The notes below the pieces were generated by a model. That model saw nothing but the letters and a program-made list of their open reading frames with translations, was not told where the DNA came from and searched no databases. Shown piece after piece: positions 1 through 8,150 of a stretch of DNA of 35,986 nucleotides (positions are counted from its first letter, which is position 1; each line of letters opens with the position of its first letter). Source of the stretch: Pirellulales bacterium (GTDB lineage: Bacteria; Planctomycetota; Planctomycetia; Pirellulales; UBA1268); contig JADHNY010000033.1 of assembly GCA_016779265.1 (NCBI GenBank), positions 1 through 35,986 of the forward strand, given 5' to 3'. The position numbers were made by a program, and so were the translations under genes.

Positions 1-720
1 ATGGAGGAAAACGCCCTCTATGACTCGATGGACAGCGAGGTGCCCCGCAACAACATCACATCCACCCCAGGCCAGGGAGCCGCCGCCGCCATCAGCACGC
101 TGATCTGCGCGTCTGATCAGTTTCCCGAGGGCAATCCCCACCAATACAGCAGCACCCAGTGGTATGGCTGCACGAGCTACCGGGCCAACGGCGGCAGCCG
201 GCCGATCTACGCCACCAGCGCCACCAACGACGGCATGTTCATGGCCACTGGCAGTCGGGCTCGCAAAGCCAGCAGCGCCAAAGCCGGCATCGAGGTGCCG
301 ATGGCGAGCGTCCGCGACGGCCTCTCGAAGACGATCCTCTTTGCAGAAGGCTCCCACTTCGACCCCAACTTCGACACGTTCACGGTCGCCGGCTGGAACT
401 CCGGCAGCACGATCAGCACCTGGTCGCGGTGGTATCCCGCCGGCGGAGACGCTGGCCTCGGCAACCTGATGTGTGGCGCCTTTGCGCCAATCAACTACAC
501 CACGCCCTTCGCTCACGGCGGCCCTGGCGCCCCGGGCTCGCGGAGCGGGTGGTATGTGTTCCAGGATCAGCGTCTCAGCGCCATCGGCAGCCTGCATCCC
601 TCGGGAGCCAACGTGGTGATGGGCGATGGCAGCGTGCGGTTCATGATCGATGACATGCCGCAGACCGTGCTCGCCCTCTACTGCGTGCGAGCCGACGGCC
701 AGGTGATCAACGAAAACTGA
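1..720 (+). CDS. DUF1559 domain protein, 3' part (5' end outside window)
   Basis: The reading frame is open from the first base and ends at a TGA at 718-720, so this is the C-terminal 239 or more residues of a longer gene. Near the end is the motif SLHPSGANVVMGDGSVRF, which fits the H-X9-DG signature exactly (His, nine residues, Asp-Gly) of the planctomycete DUF1559 family. These are pseudopilin-like surface proteins found in dozens of copies per planctomycete genome. The N-terminal type IV pilin-like cleavage and methylation segment expected for the family lies before the window. The internal ATG at position 1 is unlikely to be the true start, because the family normally has a hydrophobic leader. 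The biochemical role of these proteins is not established. The lipoprotein gene follows 29 bases downstream on the same strand and may be cotranscribed. Confidence 0.85.
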   Translation: MEENALYDSMDSEVPRNNITSTPGQGAAAAISTLICASDQFPEGNPHQYSSTQWYGCTSYRANGGSRPIYATSATNDGMFMATGSRARKASSAKAGIEVPMASVRDGLSKTILFAEGSHFDPNFDTFTVAGWNSGSTISTWSRWYPAGGDAGLGNLMCGAFAPINYTTPFAHGGPGAPGSRSGWYVFQDQRLSAIGSLHPSGANVVMGDGSVRFMIDDMPQTVLALYCVRADGQVINEN

Positions 721-749
721 GGCCGGTGGCCGAGAAAGGAACATTCCTG

Positions 750-1226
750 ATGCAACGCGTTCATTCCGCCGCACGCCTTAGCCGGCTGGTCATGATCGTG
801 GCAGGCCTCACCTCATTGGCAGGCTGCGGTGGTTCTGCCCCCACGCTTGTGCCCGCCGAAGGCGTCGTGCTGATAGACGGCGAGCCGGCGGCTGACATCT
901 CGGTGCAGTTTCTCCCCGATGAGATCGAAGGAGAGCCACGGCCCACTTCGTATGCCGTCACCGATGCTGAAGGCCGCTTCACGCTGAAAACCTATGAGCA
1001 GGGCGAAGGCGCCGTGCTCGGCGGCCACAACGTGATCCTCGTCGACACGCTCGAAGAGCGACCCGAGCAGGGACAGGAGTTCACTCGCCCGCCCCGCGTC
1101 AACAGCCGCTACTCGACCATCACTGGCGGCCTGCGGGCGGAAGTCACCGAAGGCGGCGGCCCCATCACGATCGAAATCGCTTCAGAATCCGCAGCCGCGG
1201 GGCAAGACAGTAGCGAGCGGCAATAG
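750..1226 (+). CDS. Small lipoprotein with carboxypeptidase-regulatory-like (transthyretin-like) fold
   Basis: The 158-residue product starts with a short basic and hydrophobic leader ending in a lipobox LAGC (Cys26), so it should be a lipid-anchored envelope protein. The ATG at 750 is chosen because AGAAAGGA lies nine bases upstream and the leader then has normal length. The upstream in-frame GTG at 726 would add a polar extension. The mature part has the pattern EGVVLIDGEPAADISVQF, then TDAEGRFTL and a GGHNVIL strand, typical of the small planctomycete lipoproteins with a carboxypeptidase regulatory-like beta-sandwich. These often sit directly behind DUF1559 genes, as here. No catalytic residues are expected or seen. 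Function unknown; probably structural or carbohydrate-contacting. Confidence 0.8.
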   Translation: MQRVHSAARLSRLVMIVAGLTSLAGCGGSAPTLVPAEGVVLIDGEPAADISVQFLPDEIEGEPRPTSYAVTDAEGRFTLKTYEQGEGAVLGGHNVILVDTLEERPEQGQEFTRPPRVNSRYSTITGGLRAEVTEGGGPITIEIASESAAAGQDSSERQ

Positions 1227-1232
1227 CGATTC

Positions 1233-1314
1233 GGCTGTGGCTATTCAGCCCAAAAAGGCTTCGACTCAAAATCTGCTTCTCGAAAAAACCGAAGCGTTGT
1301 CCAAAACCTTTTTG
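1233..1314 (+). terminator. Nested inverted repeats after the lipoprotein gene, possible terminator
   Basis: Just after the stop codon, GGCTG (1233-1237) pairs with CAGCC (1246-1250) over an eight-base loop. Next, CAAAAAGG (1251-1258) is an exact reverse complement of CCTTTTTG (1307-1314), with an inner pair GCTTCG (1258-1263) and CGAAGC (1290-1295). Together these could fold into a compound stem, with T-rich sequence in the last arm. It is a plausible transcription end for the DUF1559/lipoprotein pair, but the loop is long and the T tract is part of the stem, so the call is weak. The rest of the 347-base gap up to 1573 shows no convincing gene. Confidence 0.35.
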
Positions 1315-1573
1315 CTCTGCACGAAGGGGAATACACCGTGTCCTCAAACTCGGTGGCCCGTTCGCACATAGAGTGACTCGGGGGAGTGGGGGAAGCCACA
1401 TCTCGCCCTCAGCCAAGCGAATGGAGTCTTGCGCGATTTGCGGTGATCGCGTAAAAGCACTCTCAACTGCCGGCGAAATGCGGGTCCTGGAAACTCAGGC
1501 GACGGCGGCGTGATCAGGCCGACTTGTCATCGAAAATCGACTTCGTCCACGGGCTGCTCGCCGTTCCACCGAT

Positions 1574-2815
1574 ATGCACTGCCCTCCCCCACCCCGTCTG
1601 TTTTTTCTGCACATCCTCAAGACGGGTGGAACCTCGTTCTATCGCTTTCTGGAAAACAACTATCCCCGCGATGCCTCCATCCGTGACGATGCGTTTTCCG
1701 AACTGCATCGGCTCAAAGAAGACCCCACGGCCTTCGCGCAGCGGCTGCACCAGCTGCAGCTAATCACGAAGCTGCATCTCGACTTCTCCTTTGTTGCCCG
1801 ACAGCGGGAGATGGACCCGAGCCTGCGAGTTGTCACCCTGCTACGACGGCCGGTCGCGCGGTGCTTCTCGATGATCGAGCATTGGCGTCGCGTGCCCGAG
1901 GTCCACATGGCCACGCTCGACGACGTGCGACGTGAGCTCGTGCTCGATGCCCGCAGCATGCCGGCCGACGCGTTCGTGGAGAAGCACCAGCAGCGGCTCT
2001 CCGACCACCAGTCCAAGATGCTCGGCGGGGTGTCAGACCACGTCGCCAATCCACCGCGGGAGCCCTTGCTCACCGCTGCCAAAGCCAATCTGACATCGAT
2101 TGACTACGTCGGCCTCACCGAGCAGATGCACGAGACCGCCTCCTGTCTCTCCTCTGCAATGGGCTTCTTCAACTCGATGAGCAGCGAGCGGCTCAACGTC
2201 ACCCGTGATGACCGGCGGCTGACCACAGCTGAGAAGGAACGGATTCGTGGCCCACTGAGCGAACTCAACCGCTGCGATGCCTCTCTGTATGCAGCGGGCG
2301 AAGAACGCTTCTGGCAGATGCGTGCCCGCTGGAAACTGCACCAGTTTGTGGCGGCCAGCTCGCACCAGCCGACCCCACTGCCCCACGGCGACGTCCTGCG
2401 ATTTTCAATGGATCAGCCCCTCGTTGGCGACGGCTGGCATGAACGCGAAGGCGGACCGCTGCAGTCATGCCGCTGGGCCGGGCCTGAACGGCAGTCGACG
2501 CTGTTTCTCTCCTGCTGCCCACAGGGCCGGCTGGAGATTCGCGTCTCGATTCTCTCCGTCATCAGCGATGCGGTGCTCACGAGCCTGCGGCTGTCGGTCG
2601 CCGGTCGCCCAGTGCCATATGAGATCCACCAGCAGGGGGAACGGCTGATCCTCACGGCAACTGCCGACCTGCCCGAGGCCGCAACTGGCTGGCTCGAACT
2701 CACCTTCTCCACAGCGAACACCTACTCCGCCTATGACATCGCAGGCATCGATGACCACCGCCAAAAGACGATTGCCGTCGAGACGGTCGAGGTTCGCCAG
2801 CTCGGCAGTTGCTAA
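1574..2815 (+). CDS. Sulfotransferase family protein with C-terminal beta-rich extension
   Basis: The product has 413 residues. Close to the N-terminus, FFLHILKTGGTSFYRFL matches the 5'-phosphosulfate loop of PAPS-dependent sulfotransferases (family pattern HIPKTAGTS). RVVTLLRRPVARCFSMIEHW near residue 84-103 matches the 3'-phosphate-binding block. The family transfers sulfate from PAPS to carbohydrate or lipid hydroxyls. No signal peptide or membrane segment is visible, so action is probably cytoplasmic before export. The family core would end near residue 265. The last 140 or so residues contain alternating hydrophobic strands with GW and RWAGP-like motifs, resembling accessory beta-sandwich domains seen on some bacterial glycan-modifying enzymes (inference). 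No good Shine-Dalgarno precedes the ATG, so the start is only moderately sure. The stop codon overlaps the stop of the convergent FAH gene. Confidence 0.8.
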   Translation: MHCPPPPRLFFLHILKTGGTSFYRFLENNYPRDASIRDDAFSELHRLKEDPTAFAQRLHQLQLITKLHLDFSFVARQREMDPSLRVVTLLRRPVARCFSMIEHWRRVPEVHMATLDDVRRELVLDARSMPADAFVEKHQQRLSDHQSKMLGGVSDHVANPPREPLLTAAKANLTSIDYVGLTEQMHETASCLSSAMGFFNSMSSERLNVTRDDRRLTTAEKERIRGPLSELNRCDASLYAAGEERFWQMRARWKLHQFVAASSHQPTPLPHGDVLRFSMDQPLVGDGWHEREGGPLQSCRWAGPERQSTLFLSCCPQGRLEIRVSILSVISDAVLTSLRLSVAGRPVPYEIHQQGERLILTATADLPEAATGWLELTFSTANTYSAYDIAGIDDHRQKTIAVETVEVRQLGSC

Positions 2816-3633
2816 GCCGACCGACCAGCCGGCAGCTCTTCATCGACGACCGGGTTCGTCAGGCAGCCGATCCCCTCGACCTCCACCGTCACCGTGTCGC
2901 CGTCCTTGAGAAATACCGGGGGCGTGCGTGCGAAGCCGACGCCATGCGGCGTGCCGGTGAGGATCACGGTCCCTGGCAGCAGTTTCGTGCTGGAGGAGAG
3001 AAACTCAATCAGCGTTGGCACATCAAAAATCATGTCGCTGGTGGTCCAGTCTTGCATCACCTCGCCATTGAGGCGGGTACTGATCGACAGTGCGTTGGGG
3101 TTGGTGATCTCGTCTGTGGTCACTAGCACCGGACCGAGCGGGCAGAAGGTGGCAAACGTCTTGCCCCGACACCACTGGCCGCCTCCACCATTCCGCTGCC
3201 AGTCTCGGGCGGAGATGTCGTTGCCGCAGGTGTAGCCGAGCACGTAGTCGAGGGCCTCATCTCGGCTCACATTGTGGCAGGTGCGACCGATCACCACCGC
3301 GAGCTCGCACTCATAGTCCACCCGCTCACTGCGGAGCACGCGTGGCAAGACGATCGGGTCTCCAGGGTTCTGCACAGCACCGGAGTTCTTCATGAAGAGC
3401 ACCGGATGCTCTGGCGGCTCCTGCCCTCCTTCGGCGGCATGTTTGCGATAGTTGAGCCCAATGCAGAGGATGTCTTGGGGCTGGAGGGGTGCGAGGTGTT
3501 TCTCCACCGTGGCGGGCGTGCCCGTGTCGGTGAGCGGGCCAAACAGGTCGCCTTCAAGCAGGGTGACCGTGCCATCATCATGCTGGCGGCCAAGATGTTC
3601 ACCGTGGGCATCGAGAAAGCGGATGATCTTCAT
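2812..3633 (-). CDS. Fumarylacetoacetate hydrolase family protein
   Basis: This 273-residue protein has the layout of the FAH/2-hydroxyhepta-2,4-diene-1,7-dioate isomerase family: an N-terminal lid of about 60 residues, then LCIGLNYRKHAAE, PVLFMKNSGAV, the metal-ligand block DYECELAVVIG and GNDISARDWQ, and GTVILTGTPHGVGF near the C-terminus. The acidic residues in the DYECE and NDISARD blocks are the expected Mg2+ ligands. Members cleave or hydrate beta-keto and enol acids in catabolism of aromatic compounds and sugar acids; the exact substrate cannot be read here. Start at 3633 gives the usual MKIIRF beginning; an in-frame GTG six codons upstream (3651) is the alternative. It is convergent with the sulfotransferase gene, sharing three bases, and divergent from the membrane-protein gene with 38 bases between starts. 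Confidence 0.88.
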   Translation of the reverse strand: MKIIRFLDAHGEHLGRQHDDGTVTLLEGDLFGPLTDTGTPATVEKHLAPLQPQDILCIGLNYRKHAAEGGQEPPEHPVLFMKNSGAVQNPGDPIVLPRVLRSERVDYECELAVVIGRTCHNVSRDEALDYVLGYTCGNDISARDWQRNGGGGQWCRGKTFATFCPLGPVLVTTDEITNPNALSISTRLNGEVMQDWTTSDMIFDVPTLIEFLSSSTKLLPGTVILTGTPHGVGFARTPPVFLKDGDTVTVEVEGIGCLTNPVVDEELPAGRSA

Positions 3634-3660
3634 CGGGGTGCAGAGCCTCACTCAGCAGGA

Positions 3661-3666
3661 AGGAGG
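3661..3666 (+). promoter_or_regulatory. Strong ribosome binding site for the membrane-protein gene
   Basis: AGGAGG stands five bases before the ATG at 3672 and fixes that start. It lies in the 38-base divergent gap with the FAH gene, so promoters for both genes must overlap the opposite coding sequences or be very compact. Confidence 0.7.
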
Positions 3667-3671
3667 GGAAC

Positions 3672-5165
3672 ATGATGCCCGATCAAGGTAGCAAACTCGA
3701 CAGCCACTGGTGGCTGACCGTGCTCGCTGCAGCAGCGGCCGGCGGCATGGGCTGGGGCATCCGTGGACAGTATGGCCACGAGACCGGCGCGATGATCGCT
3801 GGTGTCTTGGTGAGCCTGGTGCTCGTGCTGCGACTTGCTCCACACGCCTCGCTGCTGCCCGCTGCACGTGCCGTCGCCCTCGGCACGTTGGCGATGGGCT
3901 TTGGTGGCTCGATGACCTACGGCCAGACAATCGGCCTGACACAGAACACCCCCGTGCTCGGCAACGTTCCGGCGCTTCTCTGGGGCATGCTCGGGCTGGC
4001 AACCAAGGGCGGACTCTGGATCGGCTTCGCCGGGCTCTTCCTGGGCATCGGACTCTCGTCGCGTCGCACCGGCTGGCGAGAGATGGCAGGCCTGGCGGTC
4101 ACGCTCGTGGGACTGTTCTTCGTCGGCATCTGGCTCTTCAACACCCCCTTCGATCCCACCAGTCGCACCCTCCCAGCAATCTACTTCTCTGCGGATTGGC
4201 ACTGGGAACCCGATGCTGAAAACCTCAAGCCACGGCCCGAGGTCTGGGGAGGCATGCTGCTGGCACTGCTGGGGGCATGGCTCTGGATGGGCGTTGTCCG
4301 CCGCGATCCCCTCGTGCGACAGCTCACACTCTGGGGCGTGCTTGGCGGTGCCCTCGGCTTTCCCGCAGGCCAGTCTCTGCAGGCCTTTCACGCCTGGAAC
4401 CGCGACTGGTTTGCGGTAGAGCCCTGGGCGTCGATGGACAGCGTCATGAACTGGTGGAACTGGATGGAGACCACCTTCGGTACCGTGATGGGAGGTGTGC
4501 TTGCAGTTGGACTGGTGCGAAATCGTGACCTGATCGGCCTGCCAGTGGCCGGATCGCCCACAAAGCCACCTTCCCGCACGAGCGACCTCGCCTCCGGAAT
4601 CGATCTGGTGTTGATCGCCGTCCATGTCACGCTGGTCATGGTCTGTGAGTATGCGGAGATGCCGCTGATCAACCAGGGCTACGATCACGGCCTTGTCGCC
4701 GGCGTGCTGCCGTTGGTCGCCATAGCAGGAGGCCGCTGTGCTCCTTTTCTTTTATTCCTGCCTGTCACAGTCCTGCCCATCGCCACCAAAACCGTGATGC
4801 AGCTAGCCTTTGGAGAAGCGGTCATTGACCCGGTGCTCGGCTGGCTGGTCTACGCCGGACTCCCGCTGCTTGTGGCCTTTGGGGTCGCCGCGCAGCTGAT
4901 TGTCCGCAGCCGTGATTCCGCCGCGAGCAGCTGGTGGCTGGCACTTCCACTGCTCACACAGACTCTGACCTTCTGCGGTCTGAACTTTGCGTTCTTCCAC
5001 TATCCATGGCCCTGGCTGAGCTGGACCGGCCGCACGCCCAATGCCATGGCCTTCCTGCTCGCCAGCTTGATCCTGCTGTTCGTCGCCATCCGGGCCCTGA
5101 TCCAGCGTCCGCCAGACCCCATCCTCGACAGCCGTCCCGCCTCAAGTCACGATGAACTTCCGTGA
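3672..5165 (+). CDS. Multi-pass membrane protein of unknown function
   Basis: The 497-residue product is strongly hydrophobic, with roughly ten to twelve predicted membrane segments separated by short loops. I do not recognise a named family. Distinctive features are a glycine-rich first segment GGMGWGIRGQYGHETGAM near residue 25-42, another glycine-rich stretch MGFGGSMTYGQTIGLTQ, a Trp-rich loop around residues 170-190 and 250-270 (MNWWNWMETTFGT), and a charged, proline-rich C-terminal tail. The pattern of glycines and polar residues inside helices suggests a transporter or membrane enzyme rather than a simple anchor (inference). No ATP-binding or redox motif is visible. It starts from a strong ribosome binding site. 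Its stop lies 25 bases before the start chosen for the GroES-like gene; an earlier ATG at 5152 would overlap it. The pair is likely cotranscribed. Confidence 0.8.
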   Translation: MMPDQGSKLDSHWWLTVLAAAAAGGMGWGIRGQYGHETGAMIAGVLVSLVLVLRLAPHASLLPAARAVALGTLAMGFGGSMTYGQTIGLTQNTPVLGNVPALLWGMLGLATKGGLWIGFAGLFLGIGLSSRRTGWREMAGLAVTLVGLFFVGIWLFNTPFDPTSRTLPAIYFSADWHWEPDAENLKPRPEVWGGMLLALLGAWLWMGVVRRDPLVRQLTLWGVLGGALGFPAGQSLQAFHAWNRDWFAVEPWASMDSVMNWWNWMETTFGTVMGGVLAVGLVRNRDLIGLPVAGSPTKPPSRTSDLASGIDLVLIAVHVTLVMVCEYAEMPLINQGYDHGLVAGVLPLVAIAGGRCAPFLLFLPVTVLPIATKTVMQLAFGEAVIDPVLGWLVYAGLPLLVAFGVAAQLIVRSRDSAASSWWLALPLLTQTLTFCGLNFAFFHYPWPWLSWTGRTPNAMAFLLASLILLFVAIRALIQRPPDPILDSRPASSHDELP

Positions 5166-5190
5166 AAGAAGGCTTGCTCGGAGAGAATGC

Positions 5191-5556
5191 GTGAACGACA
5201 ACGAGTTCGTGGAACCCCTCGGCATGCGGCTCCTGATCCGAAAGGATGAAGGGCGAACCACCACCCGTGGTGGCATCGTGTTGCCGGACAAGGCGGAGAT
5301 TCCCACGATCACCGGACGCGTTGTTGAGGTGAGCGTGCAGGTCGACCGCGACGTCGACTTTCCGATCGAGAAGTACGACAAAGTGCTCTTCAATCCCAAG
5401 AACTCGATCCCTGTCGATTTCGAGCAGAACAACCTGCTCTACGTGGTGCCGATCGAAGACGTCGTGGCGGTCTTTCGTCGCTCACCGACCCCCAAGCCCA
5501 AACGTCGCAAGACCAAGGGGAAAGACGACGAAGGGTTTGGCTCCTCCGAGGAGTGA
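5191..5556 (+). CDS. GroES-like co-chaperonin (Cpn10 family) with charged C-terminal tail
   Basis: The 121-residue product has the Cpn10 core: EPLGMRLLIRKDE, then the mobile-loop segment TTRGGIVLPDKAEIP containing the GIVLP motif that binds GroEL, then TGRVVEVSVQ, YDKVLFNPKNSIPVDF and YVVPIEDVVAVF. The core matches the normal length of about 95 residues. After it comes an unusual tail of about 25 residues, first Lys/Arg/Pro-rich and then acidic and Gly/Ser-rich. The GTG at 5191 is preferred because GGAGAG lies five bases upstream; the ATG at 5152 gives 134 residues but lacks a ribosome binding site and adds a basic segment. There is no groEL next to it. Known GroES forms a heptameric lid on GroEL; whether this copy does is open. 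Planctomycetes often carry several groES copies. Confidence 0.85.
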   Translation: MNDNEFVEPLGMRLLIRKDEGRTTTRGGIVLPDKAEIPTITGRVVEVSVQVDRDVDFPIEKYDKVLFNPKNSIPVDFEQNNLLYVVPIEDVVAVFRRSPTPKPKRRKTKGKDDEGFGSSEE

Positions 5557-5642
5557 GGCCTGCCTGCTCTGGTCGGGCAACACTTGCCAGCAGCTGCGTT
5601 CCGCGGCCACCATCTGGGCTCACCCACATGATGGAGAGTTGT

Positions 5643-8150
5643 ATGGCACGCGTGATGATGGCGGTCATGACCGCCGGGATGCTCTGTTGTCTGCCACAGG
5701 CCACCCATGGCGAAGGCGAACGCCAGGCCACCGGCCCTGAGTCGATCCGTGCGGCCGCCGGCTTTGAGGTGGAACGGCTTCGCTCGGCGGCTGAAGGCGA
5801 AGACTCCTGGATCAGCCTCTCGATTGATTCTGCAGGCGTGATCTACCTCGGGCTCGATACTGCAGCCGCTGCCCGGCTGACGACCAGCGACGGCACGACC
5901 TGGGACTTCGAGCGGATCGACAACACCGACGACCTGCGTCACTGCCGAGGCATTCTCAAGACCGACACCGCCCTCTACCTGGTGGCCACCGACAGCCAGC
6001 AGCTCGTGCGACTCGTCGACGGTGATGGTGATGGGGTGTTTGAACACCGCACCACCCTCGCCGACCTGCCGTATGCCAGCCGCTACGGCCATGGCATGAA
6101 CCAGCTTGTCCAAGGACCCGAGGGAAAACTGTTTCTGATCATTGGCAATGACGTTGAGCTGCCAGCCACACCTTCGCCGAAGTCGACCTACCGTGATCCG
6201 CGTGAAGACTGGCTGCTGCCGAGTCCGCACGACCTTGGCCAAGACGACCGCGTGGGTGCGGTGATCCGTTTTGATCCCAGCACCAGCGGTGCCGACGACG
6301 GCAGCTGGGAGGTGATCGCTGGTGGTTTTCGCAATCCCTTCGACCTCGCCTTCAACCGCGACGGCGAGTGTTTCACCTGGGATGCCGACATGGAGTGGGA
6401 TGCTGGCCTGCCATGGTATCGGCCCACGAGGCTGAACCATGTGGTGGCCGGCGGGGAATACGGCTGGCGATGGGGAAGTGGGAAGTGGCCCGTGTTTTTC
6501 GCCGACAGCCTGCCCTCCACGCTCGACACCGGCTTCGCCTCTCCAACTGGCATGCTCTTCGGCGACGCCACAAACTGGCCGAGCCGTTATCGCGATGCCC
6601 TCTTCATGGCCGACTGGCAGCACGGCCGCATGCTGCTGGTCGATCTCGTCCCGGAGGGAGCAAGCTACACCGCCACCGCTGAGGTGTTTCTCGAAGGCTC
6701 TCCACTGAACATCTGCGACATGGCCATCGGCCCTGACCAGGCGATGTATTTCATTACTGGTGGCCGTGGCTCTCAGTCGGGGCTCTATCGGGTGCGGTGG
6801 ACTGGCGAGTCAACGCCACCCTTGCCAGTGATCCGTGACCCTGCTGTCGTGGCTGCTGCAGCCGGAGCCCGCGGCGTCCGGCATACCCTTGAGCAGATGC
6901 AGCGTGAGCCTCAGCACGCCGACATGCCGCTGTTGATCGAACAGCTCGCCTCCCCCGATCGCTGGCTCCGCTCCGCCGCCCGAGCGGCCTTGGAACGACA
7001 GCCGATCGCCAGCTGGATGTCGCTTCCGGCTGAACTCAGCGATCCCCAGGCCCGGCGGACCGCCGCGTTGGCCCTGGCTCGAGTTGGACCAGCGGCCTCC
7101 GCCGAGACGGTGCTCGCTGCCTGCCTGCATGACGACTGGCAGACACTCTCACCAGCAGCCCTCGCCGAAACACTGCGGACGGTCGAACTGTCGATCATTC
7201 GGCAAGGCCTGCCTGCTACCGATCGTCGCGAGCAGCTGCTCACTCGACTGGACATGATCGATCCCGAGGGCAGCTTTGCGATCGGCTGGCTCAGCGGTGA
7301 ACTGCTGGTGCGTCTGGAGAGTAACCACGCGGTCTCCTGGCTGCTGCGTGCGCTTGCCGCTGCTGCCACGCAGGAGGAGCAGCTGCAGTATGCCAAGACG
7401 CTCTCTCGGATCGAGACAGGCTGGTCGGTGGAGACTGCCCGGCAGGTGGTTGCCTGGCTCAACAGCAGCCTCGGTATGCCAGGCGGGCGGCTGGTCGAAA
7501 CCGCCTGGCGAAATCTCCGCAGTGATTTCACCGCTGTCTGGCCAGAAGAGCTTCGCGCTGCGTTGGCAAGCGAACTGGCCGAGCTTGACCGTGACTGGTC
7601 TGACGAACGCGTGAACGCCGGACCATCACGGCCGTTCGTGCGTGACTGGACTGTGGATGCCCTGCTTGACGCCGTGGCTCAGCCAGCTGCAAACGACGCA
7701 TCCCATGACGCATCGCCAGACGAGCTTACAGCAGGCATGCGTGTGCTGGCCGAGGCCGGCTGCCTCAGCTGCCACCGCTACGGAGATCGCGGCACACACA
7801 CGGGGCCTGAGCTGACTGCAGTTGGGAGGCGATTGAACACCCGAGGATTGCTGGAATCGATCGTTGAGCCATCGCGGCAGATCGACCCGAAGTATGCCCT
7901 CGCCACACTGCTGCTGGATGACGGAACGGTCATCACCGGGCGGGCGGTTGGGGTCAATAGTCGAGAACTGACGGTCGAGGTTGACCCTCTGAAAGCCACC
8001 ACGGTGGTGGTGGACCGCAGTCGTATCGAGCAGTCTCTGCCGACAGCGCGTTCACCGATGCCAGAGGGCCTGCTCGACAGCTTCACCGCTGATGAGATCG
8101 CCTCGCTGCTTACGCTGCTTACAACGAGCCCCGCCCAAACCGCTCCATAA
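5643..8150 (+). CDS. Secreted PVC-type propeller/HEAT/cytochrome c protein
   Basis: The 835-residue product begins with a signal peptide (MARVMMAVMTAGMLCCLPQATHG). The ATG at 5643 is chosen because GGAG lies six bases upstream and the leader is then standard; the open frame reaches further back to 5553. Residues of about 30-400 form a beta-propeller like the PVC membrane-bound dehydrogenases, with DGDGDG and GGFRNPFDLAFN blocks. Residues of about 400-680 are Ala/Leu-rich helical repeats (HEAT-like). Near the C-terminus is a single haem site CLSCH (Cys707-His711) followed by a GPELTAVGRR and EPSRQIDPKY pattern, the typical PVC haem-binding domain, then a small beta domain. It is probably periplasmic and passes electrons from oxidation of a sugar-like or other organic substrate; the substrate is unknown. 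Its end overlaps the convergent channel gene by 32 bases. Confidence 0.88.
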   Translation: MARVMMAVMTAGMLCCLPQATHGEGERQATGPESIRAAAGFEVERLRSAAEGEDSWISLSIDSAGVIYLGLDTAAAARLTTSDGTTWDFERIDNTDDLRHCRGILKTDTALYLVATDSQQLVRLVDGDGDGVFEHRTTLADLPYASRYGHGMNQLVQGPEGKLFLIIGNDVELPATPSPKSTYRDPREDWLLPSPHDLGQDDRVGAVIRFDPSTSGADDGSWEVIAGGFRNPFDLAFNRDGECFTWDADMEWDAGLPWYRPTRLNHVVAGGEYGWRWGSGKWPVFFADSLPSTLDTGFASPTGMLFGDATNWPSRYRDALFMADWQHGRMLLVDLVPEGASYTATAEVFLEGSPLNICDMAIGPDQAMYFITGGRGSQSGLYRVRWTGESTPPLPVIRDPAVVAAAAGARGVRHTLEQMQREPQHADMPLLIEQLASPDRWLRSAARAALERQPIASWMSLPAELSDPQARRTAALALARVGPAASAETVLAACLHDDWQTLSPAALAETLRTVELSIIRQGLPATDRREQLLTRLDMIDPEGSFAIGWLSGELLVRLESNHAVSWLLRALAAAATQEEQLQYAKTLSRIETGWSVETARQVVAWLNSSLGMPGGRLVETAWRNLRSDFTAVWPEELRAALASELAELDRDWSDERVNAGPSRPFVRDWTVDALLDAVAQPAANDASHDASPDELTAGMRVLAEAGCLSCHRYGDRGTHTGPELTAVGRRLNTRGLLESIVEPSRQIDPKYALATLLLDDGTVITGRAVGVNSRELTVEVDPLKATTVVVDRSRIEQSLPTARSPMPEGLLDSFTADEIASLLTLLTTSPAQTAP

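Noticed and set aside
1165..1416. 83-codon minus-strand open frame in the gap after the lipoprotein
   Set aside because: No ribosome binding site or recognisable motif, and it spans the inverted repeats; the gap is better left non-coding.
3648..4688. 346-codon open frame on the minus strand
   Set aside because: It lies wholly antisense to the membrane-protein gene, is rich in His/Gln/Arg with no hydrophobic core, and has no domain or ribosome binding site; a product of GC-rich codon bias.
5439..6623. 394-codon open frame on the minus strand
   Set aside because: Antisense to the GroES-like and cytochrome genes, both with clear family motifs; its own translation shows no recognisable domain.
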